Source: Prolixibacteraceae bacterium (GTDB taxonomy: Bacteria > Bacteroidota > Bacteroidia > Bacteroidales > Prolixibacteraceae). From it: DNA of 51,843 nucleotides. Each line of letters opens with the position of its first letter. Position 1 is the first letter of the stretch. The stretch covers positions 1 through 51,843 of the forward strand of contig JAIBEZ010000090.1 in NCBI GenBank assembly GCA_019459485.1, read 5' to 3'. The notes under the pieces are model-generated. The model was not told the origin of the DNA and made no database searches. It worked only from the letters and a program-made list of their open reading frames with translations. Below are positions 42,980-51,224 of this stretch, piece after piece. Both the position numbers and the translations under genes were made by a program.

Positions 42980-43858
42980 TTACAATACGTTCAAAACCTG
43001 TTCTTTAATTTTTTCCAGATTGTCTTTCATTTGTACAACAATGCGTTGCAGGTTACTTTCGTTGGCTTTCGATCCGAGTGTATTGATTTCGCGGCCAATT
43101 TCCTGTGCAATAAAACCCAGTTTTCTTCCTGAAGGTTCTGATTCATCCATCATGGTTTCGGTGAAATAGCTGCAATGGTTGGCCAAACGTACTTTTTCCT
43201 CGTTAATGTCGAGTTTTTCCATGTAGTAAATCAACTCCTGTTCGAAGCGGTTTTTGTCAACATTGCCATTCAGTTGCAGCGCATCCAGACTGTCAGTTAT
43301 CTTGGCTTTCACATTTTCCATCCGCTGATTTTCGTATGGCTCAACCTGTTTCAGCAAATCGAGAATGTTGGCAATATTGGCCACAATGTCGGTTTTAAGT
43401 GCCAGCCCTTCCTGATCGCGAAAACGATTGAGTTCTTCAAGCGTTCTGATCAGGTTTTCGCGAACTACCAGCCATTCCGATTCGTCGAGTTCGTCGTACA
43501 CCATTTTGACTGTTTCGGGCAAACGCAAAATGCTCTCCATGATGTTTCCATTCACTTCGAGCCCCAGTTCCTGATAAACATCACTGAGTTGGCGGTAATA
43601 ATCCTTGACAATTGCAGCATTGATTCTGGAAGTACTTTCAGTACCCAGATTATCGAGATAAAGTGCAAAATCAACTTTTCCGCGGGTGAGCATTTCGGAC
43701 ATCAGCCGGCGGATTTCAATGTCTTTTTCGCGGTACATCGCCGGAATCCGGGTATTGATATCGAGTTGTTTGCTGTTGAGTGACTTAATTTCGAGGGTGA
43801 TTTTTTTATTTCCTACTTCGAATTCGGTTTTCCCAAATCCTGTCATCGATCTGATCAT
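42980..43858 (-). CDS. yicC: YicC/YloC family endoribonuclease
   Basis: 292 residues. It starts MIRSMTGFGKTEFEVGNKKI, the fixed opening of the family (YicC_N), and ends with the DUF1732 part (ETMMDESEPSGRKLGFIAQE, REINTLGSKANESNLQRIVV). Members are metal-dependent endoribonucleases. It is the first gene upstream of the MNT-HEPN pair, gmk and nadD. Confidence 0.93.
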   Translation of the reverse strand: MIRSMTGFGKTEFEVGNKKITLEIKSLNSKQLDINTRIPAMYREKDIEIRRLMSEMLTRGKVDFALYLDNLGTESTSRINAAIVKDYYRQLSDVYQELGLEVNGNIMESILRLPETVKMVYDELDESEWLVVRENLIRTLEELNRFRDQEGLALKTDIVANIANILDLLKQVEPYENQRMENVKAKITDSLDALQLNGNVDKNRFEQELIYYMEKLDINEEKVRLANHCSYFTETMMDESEPSGRKLGFIAQEIGREINTLGSKANESNLQRIVVQMKDNLEKIKEQVLNVL

Positions 43859-43967
43859 TTGTGATATTTTTTAGTGTGCTAAAGATAAGGCAAAAAGGTA
43901 GAAGTAAAAAGGTAAAGGTCAAACGAGTCTGTTTTCCGGTTTTCGGTTTCCCTTTTCCGATTTTCGT

Positions 43968-45146
43968 TTAAGCAATTACACCCGACCCAATCAATTCGTC
44001 GCCTTCGTACCAGGCAGCAAACTGGCCGGAAGTAATGCCACGTTGTTCCTCATCAAACAAAATATAAAGACCATCTTCGCGCTGGTACATGATTGCTTTT
44101 TCAAGTGGCTGGCGGTAACGAATCCGAAGGTCGTATCTCCGGCTTTCGCCTGTATTCATAATTAAATCAGGTCTTATCCAGTGGATTTCTTCCTTTGGAA
44201 TAAAAAGGCCCGGTCGGTATAATCCCGGATGTTCTGTACCTTCGCCAACATACAAAATATTGCGGTTTACATCGGTCCCCAATACAAAAAGTGGCTCCTG
44301 ATGGCCACCAATGTTTAGCCCTTTTCGTTGTCCCACGGTGTAATAATGCGCGCCGCGATGTTCGCCGATTACCGCTCCGTTCCAAGGTTTATAGGGAAAA
44401 GCAGAACAAAGTTTCCGGAAGTTTTCCTCCGTTTTTTCGATAACCTTTTTCTTAGCGATAAATTCAGCCGCAATTTCAATCACATTGCCGGTTTTTGGTT
44501 CCAGTTGCTGCTGAAGGAAGGTGGGCAGATCTACTTTACCAACAAAGCAAATGCCTTGTGAATCTTTTCGTTCGGCACTCGGAAGGTTCGCATGTCGGGC
44601 AATTTCGCGTACTTCAGGTTTTTCCAGATGCCCGATTGGAAAGATGGCTTTCGATAACTGATACTGGTTCAACTGACACAGAAAGTAGCTTTGATCTTTG
44701 TTGTCGTCTTTTCCGGCGAGCAATTGATGAATGGTCTGTCCATCTTTCTCAAATTCCGCTTTCCGGCAATAGTGACCGGTTGCAACAAAGTCGGCATTGT
44801 ATTTCAGGCATTCTTCAAGAAAAATATCGAATTTAATTTCCCGGTTGCAGAGTACATCGGGATTGGGCGTGCGGCCTTTGCTGTATTCGGCGAACATGTA
44901 ATCGACCACGCGCTTTTTGTAATCAACGCTGAGGTCAACAATATGGAATGGAATTTCAAGTTTTTTTGCCACCATTTCAGCAATCATGGCATCGTCTTCC
45001 CATGTACAGCGGGATGTAATGGTTCCGGTACGGTCGTGCCAGTTCACCATGAACAAAGCCACGACATCATATCCCTGTTGTTTAAGCAAATACGCTGCAA
45101 CACTCGAATCAACACCTCCGGAAAGTCCTATCACCACACGTTTCAT
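43968..45146 (-). CDS. mnmA: tRNA-specific 2-thiouridylase MnmA
   Basis: 392 residues from the ATG at 45146 (MKRVVIGLSGGVDSSVAAYL). Thiolates U34 of tRNA-Lys, -Glu and -Gln. PP-loop SGGVDSS, MVNWHD and TPNPDVLCNREIKF carry the first catalytic Cys; the second is in DSQGICFVGKVDLPTFL. GEHRGAHYYTVGQRKGLNIGG follows. An earlier in-frame ATG adds only 12 non-family residues. Confidence 0.95.
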   Translation of the reverse strand: MKRVVIGLSGGVDSSVAAYLLKQQGYDVVALFMVNWHDRTGTITSRCTWEDDAMIAEMVAKKLEIPFHIVDLSVDYKKRVVDYMFAEYSKGRTPNPDVLCNREIKFDIFLEECLKYNADFVATGHYCRKAEFEKDGQTIHQLLAGKDDNKDQSYFLCQLNQYQLSKAIFPIGHLEKPEVREIARHANLPSAERKDSQGICFVGKVDLPTFLQQQLEPKTGNVIEIAAEFIAKKKVIEKTEENFRKLCSAFPYKPWNGAVIGEHRGAHYYTVGQRKGLNIGGHQEPLFVLGTDVNRNILYVGEGTEHPGLYRPGLFIPKEEIHWIRPDLIMNTGESRRYDLRIRYRQPLEKAIMYQREDGLYILFDEEQRGITSGQFAAWYEGDELIGSGVIA

Positions 45147-45306
45147 TGGATGCTCTTGTTTCAAATTCAAAGTTTGCTTCATTGGTTCGAATGGCGATTT
45201 AAACTTATGGGTTCAGCCCAAGTTTTTGCAGGCAGATGATTTTTGTACTGAATAACAATTGGGTTGGCAAAAGTATGGAAAACGCAGAACTATTCCAAAG
45301 CTTAGT

Positions 45307-45909
45307 TTAGATCAGTTCGTCCTGATTAATATCGCCGACGTCAATGATTTTTTTCAGGATGGCGTACATGGTCATTCCTGAAGCCGATTTAATGCCTGTT
45401 TTTTCCGAGATATTTTTGCGGTGGGAAATCACTGTGTGCGTGCTCACGAACAAATGATCGGCGATTTCCTTGTTTGAATAGCCTTTGGTGATGAGTTGCA
45501 GAACTTCTATTTCACGTTTTGTAAGCTCGGTGTCGGTATCCTTTGTATTATTTGTAAGGAAGGAATTCAGAATTTCATTCACCTTGTAGCAAATCAGCGA
45601 CGGGGCATCGAAAAGGTTAATCGTCTGATTTGAATGGGCTGAATTTGTATCAAGTTGGAGTTTTAGAAACTGAACAGTTCCTGCAGAAGAAAGGATTTGC
45701 CGGATAAATGTGCCACTTTTTTCAAATTCGTCGGCAGTGGCTATTACCAGAATATTTCCGTTTAACTGAGGATAATCAATGATCTCGTCGCCGCGGTGAA
45801 GTACAATAACTTCGCCCGCCAGGCAGCCTTTCAGTATTTCGGTAAGTCCTGCCAATACAATGTCAGAAGCACTGATTACCACGATGGATCTGTTTGGGTT
45901 GCTATTCAT
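45307..45909 (-). CDS. LuxR-type transcription regulator with a degenerate receiver
   Basis: 200 residues. The C-terminal LuxR helix-turn-helix is intact (ELTKREIEVLQLITKGYSNK, EIADHLFVSTHTVISHRKN). The N-terminal half has the length of a receiver but no clear phospho-acceptor Asp (NILVIATADEF where LVLLD would be), so phosphorylation is doubtful. Its start overlaps the stop of the hemerythrin gene by 8 bp, so the two are coupled. It may respond to that protein's signal. Confidence 0.82.
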   Translation of the reverse strand: MNSNPNRSIVVISASDIVLAGLTEILKGCLAGEVIVLHRGDEIIDYPQLNGNILVIATADEFEKSGTFIRQILSSAGTVQFLKLQLDTNSAHSNQTINLFDAPSLICYKVNEILNSFLTNNTKDTDTELTKREIEVLQLITKGYSNKEIADHLFVSTHTVISHRKNISEKTGIKSASGMTMYAILKKIIDVGDINQDELI

Positions 45910-46633
45910 GGCTTTCCAGTAGCTTTTCGAGTTGTTTTACCTTTGGAAGTAAAATATGATCTTCGATGCGCGAATGGTTTTTCAGGTCTTTTTCGAACAT
46001 GAATAAGTTTGCCAGAAATGAATTTCCGCGATTTTGATCGTAGTTGGGTGGTAAGTATTTGATGATGATGTTTTTAAGGTCATCCATTTTGTCGTCCATC
46101 TGCGAATGTTCTTTTTCGAAACTGGTGATCGAAAAATCCGGGTATTTTTTTGTAAACTGATTCCTGATCGTTGGATTTGTGATGACCGCATTCAATTCAA
46201 GTATGTATGGAAACATCTCGCGTTCCTCGAAATTGATGTGAATTACGAATTCCTCTTTGAATTTTGCATAGAACTTCCGGACCAGGCCATTGTCGGTGCT
46301 TTCGTCGGGACTGGCCGAAAGGAAAAGCTCAATCAGCCGGTCGTTTTCCGGAATCAGGTAATCAATGTAATAACGGTGTGTTTTTACGAGATATTCAATC
46401 ACCATTGAAACCGGAAAGTCGAGCAGTCGTTTTTCAGGAAAATAGGCTTCGTAATGAAATACATTGATTGTTTCGACGAAAAAATTGAGATCAATCCCTT
46501 TTTCCGCACAAATATTTCTGATTGAATTGTCGCCAAAACCCAATTGGATACCAAGTCGGTTGATAACCGGCAACAATGAATGATCTTTTAGAATGACCGA
46601 TGCGAGTTTGCTGTTTTCGTTAAACAATTCCAT
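45902..46633 (-). CDS. Hemerythrin-domain (Ric/ScdA-like) protein
   Basis: 243 residues. An N-terminal DUF542-like region (residues 1-60) precedes a hemerythrin HHE domain with candidate diiron ligands in VKTHRYYIDY, EEFVIHINFEEREMFPYI, EKEHSQMDD and LKNHSRIEDHIL. It may bind di-iron to sense or handle O2 or NO, or repair iron-sulfur clusters as Ric/YtfE does. Overlapping LuxR gene follows. Confidence 0.85.
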   Translation of the reverse strand: MELFNENSKLASVILKDHSLLPVINRLGIQLGFGDNSIRNICAEKGIDLNFFVETINVFHYEAYFPEKRLLDFPVSMVIEYLVKTHRYYIDYLIPENDRLIELFLSASPDESTDNGLVRKFYAKFKEEFVIHINFEEREMFPYILELNAVITNPTIRNQFTKKYPDFSITSFEKEHSQMDDKMDDLKNIIIKYLPPNYDQNRGNSFLANLFMFEKDLKNHSRIEDHILLPKVKQLEKLLESHE

Positions 46634-46696
46634 ACCCCGAAAAATTAATTGAATGATATTTAGATGACAATATTTCTGTTGGAAAGTTCACTGGAA

Positions 46697-46722
46697 ATGA
46701 GAAACCCCAAAGTGTGGTGAGG
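46697..46722 (-). terminator. Terminator of the second MNT-HEPN pair
   Basis: On the minus strand AACCTCA pairs with TGGGGTT just after the HEPN stop. The T run is short, so it is a weaker intrinsic terminator. Confidence 0.6.
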
Positions 46723-46725
46723 TTC

Positions 46726-47115
46726 TTAATCGATTAACTCTTTTATTGCTTCAAAAATGCTTTTTGCACTTTCGAATAATGCCTGCGCATCTCGCCGGGT
46801 TGGTTTACCTGAAGCAAGCATTCCAATATCACTTGGGTAACGCGAACTGGTATAAACGCTATCCAAAGCCATCAACTCCCTGATTTCAATCGGATTCTTT
46901 AAGAAAACTTCAACTACTTGATACAATCTGACTAAATTGTGAATACGCGGAATGTCTAAATTTTTTTCCTCAATTAGTGCTTTAAAGCATTTCTCCACAA
47001 CCTGTTGGGAGTGAAAAGCAACAATTGCGCTTAGAAATTCATCTTCAAGAATTAATTCACAGTTGATCAAGTCGGCTTTTGCAAAATCAAGCCACTGCTG
47101 GGTGCTTTGTTTCAT
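46726..47115 (-). CDS. HEPN-domain protein, second MNT-HEPN pair
   Basis: 129 residues, clearly paralogous to the HEPN protein at 42223-42639 (QQWLDFAKADL, AFHSQQVVEKCFKALIEEK, SVYTSSRYPSDIG, ASGKPTRRDA). The motif that is RMSRIHNL in the first copy is LDIPRIHNL here, so the RX4H arginine is absent, which may weaken RNase activity. Start overlaps the MNT gene by 29 bp. Confidence 0.87.
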   Translation of the reverse strand: MKQSTQQWLDFAKADLINCELILEDEFLSAIVAFHSQQVVEKCFKALIEEKNLDIPRIHNLVRLYQVVEVFLKNPIEIRELMALDSVYTSSRYPSDIGMLASGKPTRRDAQALFESAKSIFEAIKELID

Positions 47116-47443
47116 AAATCACTATTCCTTTGCTTAAAACTTCTTTGGAAAATGAGCTACCCGTTTCAACGAATTGTTTAAACATTGGCAATGTATAAAC
47201 TATCAGATCAACAGGTACTTGCTTTGAAATATTTAAAATGTGTTCGCTTACTGAAATGTATAAATTCGTTTTTTCCTGAAACGTTTGCGGTATAAATTCA
47301 TCGTTCGTAACCACTAGTAAATCAATGTCACTGTCAATATGTGGGATGCCATAAGCATAAGATCCAAAGAGAAATACCCGGTATGGATTTAGCTCTTTCA
47401 ATTTCTCTTTAAGTTGTTGTATATATGTATTATCAGTTTGCAT
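47087..47443 (-). CDS. Minimal nucleotidyltransferase (MNT), second pair
   Basis: 118 residues, same length as the first MNT and similar throughout. GSYAYGIPHIDSDIDLLVVT carries GSxxxGxxxxxSDxD, and VPVDLIVYT the third acidic residue. Presumed AMPylating antitoxin of the HEPN protein downstream. Confidence 0.88.
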   Translation of the reverse strand: MQTDNTYIQQLKEKLKELNPYRVFLFGSYAYGIPHIDSDIDLLVVTNDEFIPQTFQEKTNLYISVSEHILNISKQVPVDLIVYTLPMFKQFVETGSSFSKEVLSKGIVIYETKHPAVA

Positions 47444-47502
47444 GATTTATTTTTTTGCAAGATACAAAGTATTTTGCTTTACTGGAAATTTCAGTTCTGA
47501 AA

Positions 47503-47531
47503 CTAAGAAAACCCCACTTTGGGTGAGGTTT
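47503..47531 (-). terminator. Terminator of rhlE
   Basis: On the minus strand GAAAACCTCACCC pairs with GTGGGGTTTTC and ends TTTTCTTAG, 38 bp after the helicase stop. Confidence 0.75.
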
Positions 47532-47568
47532 TCGAATCTTTATTTGATCAGAATCAATAGCTTTTTGT

Positions 47569-48879
47569 TTACGGCCTTCTGCTCCAGAAACTCCTTTTGG
47601 GTTTCGGTTCAGGTTGGGCTGATGGATGATTGCTTGGTCTGGGCTCGCGGTTGCCGGAGGTTTCCCTCACTGCCTGCCCATTGTGTTCCCGCCTGATTGG
47701 TTTTCTTGCTGTTTTGGCAGGAGCTTTTTCAGGAGTAAAATCAGTCATGGCATACGGATGATCGTTTACTACCGGAATGTTTTGCGAAATTAATCGCTGT
47801 ATATCGCGCAAAAACAGGATTTCGGTATTGTCGCAAAATGAAAGGGCGATACCGCTTTGTCCTGCACGGCCGGTGCGGCCAATACGGTGTATATATGTCT
47901 CCGGAATATTCGGGATTTCGTAATTGATCACGTGTGATAAATCGTCCACGTCAATTCCGCGGGCAGCAATATCGGTCGCAACCAATACACGTATTTTTCC
48001 ACCTTTAAAGTCTGATAGGGCTTTCTGGCGCGCATTCTGCGATTTGTTACCATGTATAGCCTGTGCCTGATGTCCGTTTTTCTGAAGGAACTGAACGACT
48101 TTGTCGGCACCGTGTTTTGTTCTGGTGAAAACCAACGCAGATACAATTTCCTGATTTCTCAGAATGTGAAGCAGCAGACTGCGTTTGTCGGCATAATTCA
48201 CCATGTACATTTGTTGCTCCACCTTTTCAGCAGTAGTTACTTCAGGAGTTACTTCAACTTTTATCGGATTTTTCAGGATCGTAGCCGAAAGTTTTACAAT
48301 GTCGGTTGGCATGGTTGCCGAGAAAAACAGTGACTGACGTTCTCTGGGCAATTCGGCAATGATGCGTTTTACATCATGTATAAAACCCATGTCGAGCATC
48401 CGGTCGGCTTCATCGAGCACAAATAATTCAATACTCCGTAAATCGACGTATCCCTGATTCATCAAATCGAGCAGACGGCCAGGAGTGGCAATCAGAATAT
48501 CGATTCCCTGGCGCAAAGCGTCGGTTTGAGGTCGTTCGCCCACACCACCATAAATTACAGCATGTTTCAGTCCGGCATATCGTCCGTAAGCTCCAAAACT
48601 TTCGCCAATCTGTATGGCCAGCTCGCGTGTTGGGGTTACTATCAGGCACTTAATTTTACGTTTCCCTTTAGCAGGAATGTGCGTATCGTAAAGTATCTGG
48701 ATGATCGGAATGGCAAAAGCTGCCGTTTTTCCGGTTCCTGTTTGTGCACAACCAAGTAAATCTTTTCGCTGAAGTATAATGGGTATTGCTTGTTCCTGAA
48801 TGGGGGTTGGTTTTGTGTAACCTTCTGTTTTTAAAGCCCTCAGGATGGGCTCAATTAAATCTAAATTTTCAAATGACAT
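47569..48879 (-). CDS. rhlE: DEAD-box RNA helicase (RhlE type)
   Basis: 436 residues from the ATG at 48879 ([20 protein letters not shown]). Q motif with [10 protein letters not shown], Walker [21 protein letters not shown] in [28 protein letters not shown] and [10 protein letters not shown]. The C-terminal tail (about 60 residues) is basic and low complexity and ends in [14 protein letters not shown] remodelling, typically ribosome assembly or mRNA decay. An in-frame upstream ATG at 48954 adds 25 residues not usual for the family. Confidence 0.94.
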   Translation of the reverse strand: MSFENLDLIEPILRALKTEGYTKPTPIQEQAIPIILQRKDLLGCAQTGTGKTAAFAIPIIQILYDTHIPAKGKRKIKCLIVTPTRELAIQIGESFGAYGRYAGLKHAVIYGGVGERPQTDALRQGIDILIATPGRLLDLMNQGYVDLRSIELFVLDEADRMLDMGFIHDVKRIIAELPRERQSLFFSATMPTDIVKLSATILKNPIKVEVTPEVTTAEKVEQQMYMVNYADKRSLLLHILRNQEIVSALVFTRTKHGADKVVQFLQKNGHQAQAIHGNKSQNARQKALSDFKGGKIRVLVATDIAARGIDVDDLSHVINYEIPNIPETYIHRIGRTGRAGQSGIALSFCDNTEILFLRDIQRLISQNIPVVNDHPYAMTDFTPEKAPAKTARKPIRREHNGQAVRETSGNREPRPSNHPSAQPEPKPKRSFWSRRP

Positions 48880-48941
48880 TTTATTTATTTGGAAAGACCA
48901 CGTTTTCTTAAAATCGTTCGGTGGCCTTTGTGTTATGGTCG

Positions 48942-48949
48942 CAAATTTA
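48942..48949 (-). promoter_or_regulatory. -7 promoter box of rhlE
   Basis: TAAATTTG on the minus strand fits TAnnTTTG, about 63 bp before the chosen start. It lies upstream of the rejected ATG at 48954 only by being inside it, so it supports the 48879 start. Confidence 0.4.
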
Positions 48950-49101
48950 GTCAATAATCCGACAACCAGCCTGTATTCAGAATTAATTGTGGTTTTTGAC
49001 TGGAAAATAAGACGTTACGGTAAGGTTAAAAACAAATCCGAACAACATACAAATGCTAATTGTTAATTCTGAATCTTATTAAACATCAAAAATTCATCAT
49101 C

Positions 49102-49572
49102 ATGAAAAAAACGATCTTAGTTATGGTAATTGCCTTGTTTTTTGTTTTTGAAACAAAGGCACAAGATTATAATACCGGTATTGGACTTCGCGGAGGTGCC
49201 TGGAGTGGCTTGACAGTAAAGCATTTTCTGAATGAAAAAGCGGCCATCGAAGGGCTTTTTGACTCACGATGGCATGGATTCAACATCACCGGATTGTATG
49301 AAATACACAGTCAGGCGTTCAATGTAAACCGTTTGAATTGGTTTTACGGTGCAGGCGCACATCTTTCTTTTTATGACAGCAAATACAAAAAGTGGGGTGA
49401 AAATACTGGCAGTTATTCAGTAATTGGTCTTGATGGAATACTCGGACTTGAATACAACTTCGAGGAAATTCCTATTAATTTGAGTATTGACTGGAAACCT
49501 ACAATTAACCTGTTTGGATACTCCGGATTCTGGGGTGACGGTGGCGCACTTTCTATCCGGTATATTTTTTAG
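49102..49572 (+). CDS. Outer-membrane beta-barrel-like protein
   Basis: 156 residues from the ATG at 49102, with a signal peptide (MKKTILVMVIALFFVFETKA). The rest alternates hydrophobic and polar residues as in an eight-strand barrel and ends with SIRYIF, a terminal aromatic typical for outer-membrane insertion. Glycine and aromatic-rich (GIGLRGGAWSGLTVKHF, WFYGAGAHLSFYD). Function unknown. Followed by a terminator. Confidence 0.75.
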   Translation: MKKTILVMVIALFFVFETKAQDYNTGIGLRGGAWSGLTVKHFLNEKAAIEGLFDSRWHGFNITGLYEIHSQAFNVNRLNWFYGAGAHLSFYDSKYKKWGENTGSYSVIGLDGILGLEYNFEEIPINLSIDWKPTINLFGYSGFWGDGGALSIRYIF

Positions 49573-49600
49573 AAAACTGATTTGTTAGTTGATAGTTTCC

Positions 49601-49631
49601 AAAAAGCGTGGTAGAAATATTGCGCTTTTTT
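49601..49631 (+). terminator. Terminator of the barrel protein gene
   Basis: AAAAAGCG (49601-49608) pairs with CGCTTTTT (49623-49630) and is followed by T, about 30 bp after the stop codon. Confidence 0.75.
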
Positions 49632-49848
49632 AGCTGAAAATCAGTTGAAAAGCCTAAAATATTTTCAGAAAAGGACTGCTTTATTTCACCCTATTTGCTT
49701 AAATTTGATTAGAAGTTATATTGACATTCGATTCATTGTGATATTAACTTTCTGTGCGCCAAAGTCTTCTTCCACCTTTTGTATCAAAAGGACTAATTTA
49801 TCAAAGAGTAAACCCGATTTATTAATTCAAATCCAAAACCGAAAAATT

Positions 49849-50976
49849 ATGAAGACAAAAATTTACTTACTGACAGTATTAATGTGTTTTGCCATGGTTG
49901 TACCAGCCCAAAAGTACAAGTACATGATTTTTGAAAACTGGATGGGAAATAACTGGGAAATGACATACCGAAGTACCAACAACTACAATTCAAATGGCAA
50001 TTTGACAGATGATTTCGATGAAGAGTGGAATGATGGAACCAATATTTGGGCGAAAGTTATAGTCAACACTCACACGTTAAATCCTGACGGGACAATAAAG
50101 GAAACCCTGACAGATGCTTGGAGTGATGAAAGTAATGAATGGGAAACAGCATCGAAAACACTTTATACATACAACGCATCGAAAGAAATACTAACAGAAA
50201 CAAGTCAGATTTTTTGGGATACATGGATAGATTATTCCAAAGACACGTACACTTATGATTCTAATGGTAAATTGACAAGCATGGTAACTCAGACCATGGA
50301 TCTGCTTTCAGGAATGGTATTGAAAAATTCCAGTCAAACTTTGTATTCTTATAATGATGACGGAACCGAAAAGCAAATTGTCAATCAGATATGGAATATT
50401 TTAAATCAATGGGAGGACGAGAGCCGCACTACCAACACCTACAATAATTCGAAACAACTGATTTCTGATTTGAGCGAAAATTGGGTGAACAATACCTGGG
50501 TGAACGATTCAAAATCTACAAATACTTACAATGCAAACGGTACATTAAAAGAAACGACAGAGGAGAAGTGGGAAGAGGGAAATTGGATTAAAAATGGAAA
50601 AGCTATTTATAGTTTCAATGCAAAAGGTGACATGGAAAGCATGGTGTCGCAGAGTTGGAATATAACTCTTAATCAATGGGAAAATGAAATGCGTATTCGT
50701 TTCGACTATACCACAGGCATTCAGCATGTTGATATGGCTGGCAATGACTCGAAAGTATATCCAAATCCATTTAATGATCAACTTATCATCGAGAACAGGG
50801 AACTATCGGATTATAGAATCGATGTTTTTAACTCAACAGGACAAATTGTTAGCACGTTTAAAACGAATAAATTGGTTACAAACCTGAACATGGGATCACT
50901 TAAAAAAGGAGTTTATTTTATGAAGATCAGATCGCCACAGAATGAACAAACAATTAAACTTCTAAAAGCAAATTAG
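49849..50976 (+). CDS. Repeat-rich exported protein with type IX secretion sorting domain
   Basis: 375 residues from the ATG at 49849 (MKTKIYLLTVLMCFAMVVPA, signal peptide). The in-frame ATG at 49645 is too far upstream and lacks a signal. The middle has about eight to nine imperfect repeats of 26-31 residues, with a TYTYDSNGKLTSM-type turn and spaced tryptophans (W...W). The C-terminal 75 residues form a Por/type IX sorting domain: VYPNPFNDQLIIENRE, YRIDVFNSTGQIVSTF, GSLKKGVYFMKI. It is probably secreted or surface-attached. Confidence 0.85.
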   Translation: MKTKIYLLTVLMCFAMVVPAQKYKYMIFENWMGNNWEMTYRSTNNYNSNGNLTDDFDEEWNDGTNIWAKVIVNTHTLNPDGTIKETLTDAWSDESNEWETASKTLYTYNASKEILTETSQIFWDTWIDYSKDTYTYDSNGKLTSMVTQTMDLLSGMVLKNSSQTLYSYNDDGTEKQIVNQIWNILNQWEDESRTTNTYNNSKQLISDLSENWVNNTWVNDSKSTNTYNANGTLKETTEEKWEEGNWIKNGKAIYSFNAKGDMESMVSQSWNITLNQWENEMRIRFDYTTGIQHVDMAGNDSKVYPNPFNDQLIIENRELSDYRIDVFNSTGQIVSTFKTNKLVTNLNMGSLKKGVYFMKIRSPQNEQTIKLLKAN

Positions 50977-50990
50977 TTAGCCGGAAGTGT

Positions 50991-51028
50991 AAAAAATCCT
51001 TCTTCAACCTGTCGGAGAAGGATTTTTT
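50991..51028 (+). terminator. Terminator of the type IX substrate gene
   Basis: AAAAAATCCTTCTTC pairs with GAGAAGGATTTTTT around a 9-nt loop, 14 bp after the stop codon. Confidence 0.85.
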
Positions 51029-51173
51029 AATGCAATTATCAGCTGTTCATCCATCGACCACCATAATTTGAATAAATACTTTTCCGCAGCATTTGTCTGT
51101 GACATATTGAAAGCAGGCATTGGTGTGCATAAAAACTGGTCAACTAAATGCAGCACTTTTCTGTAACAATCCA

Positions 51174-51181
51174 TAACTTTG
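51174..51181 (+). promoter_or_regulatory. -7 promoter box of the AIM24-family gene
   Basis: TAACTTTG fits TAnnTTTG, about 44 bp before the ATG at 51225. No clear -33 element. Confidence 0.45.
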
Positions 51182-51224
51182 CCTGACACATTCTACCAAA
51201 TTCGGATTATTAAAATATTATACC

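Noticed and set aside
43175-43783. 202-residue open frame antisense to yicC
   Set aside because: Lies wholly opposite a well-conserved gene, has no family motifs, and the sense frame explains the sequence.
44691-45239. 182-residue open frame antisense to mnmA
   Set aside because: Shadow of a conserved gene; no start context or motif.
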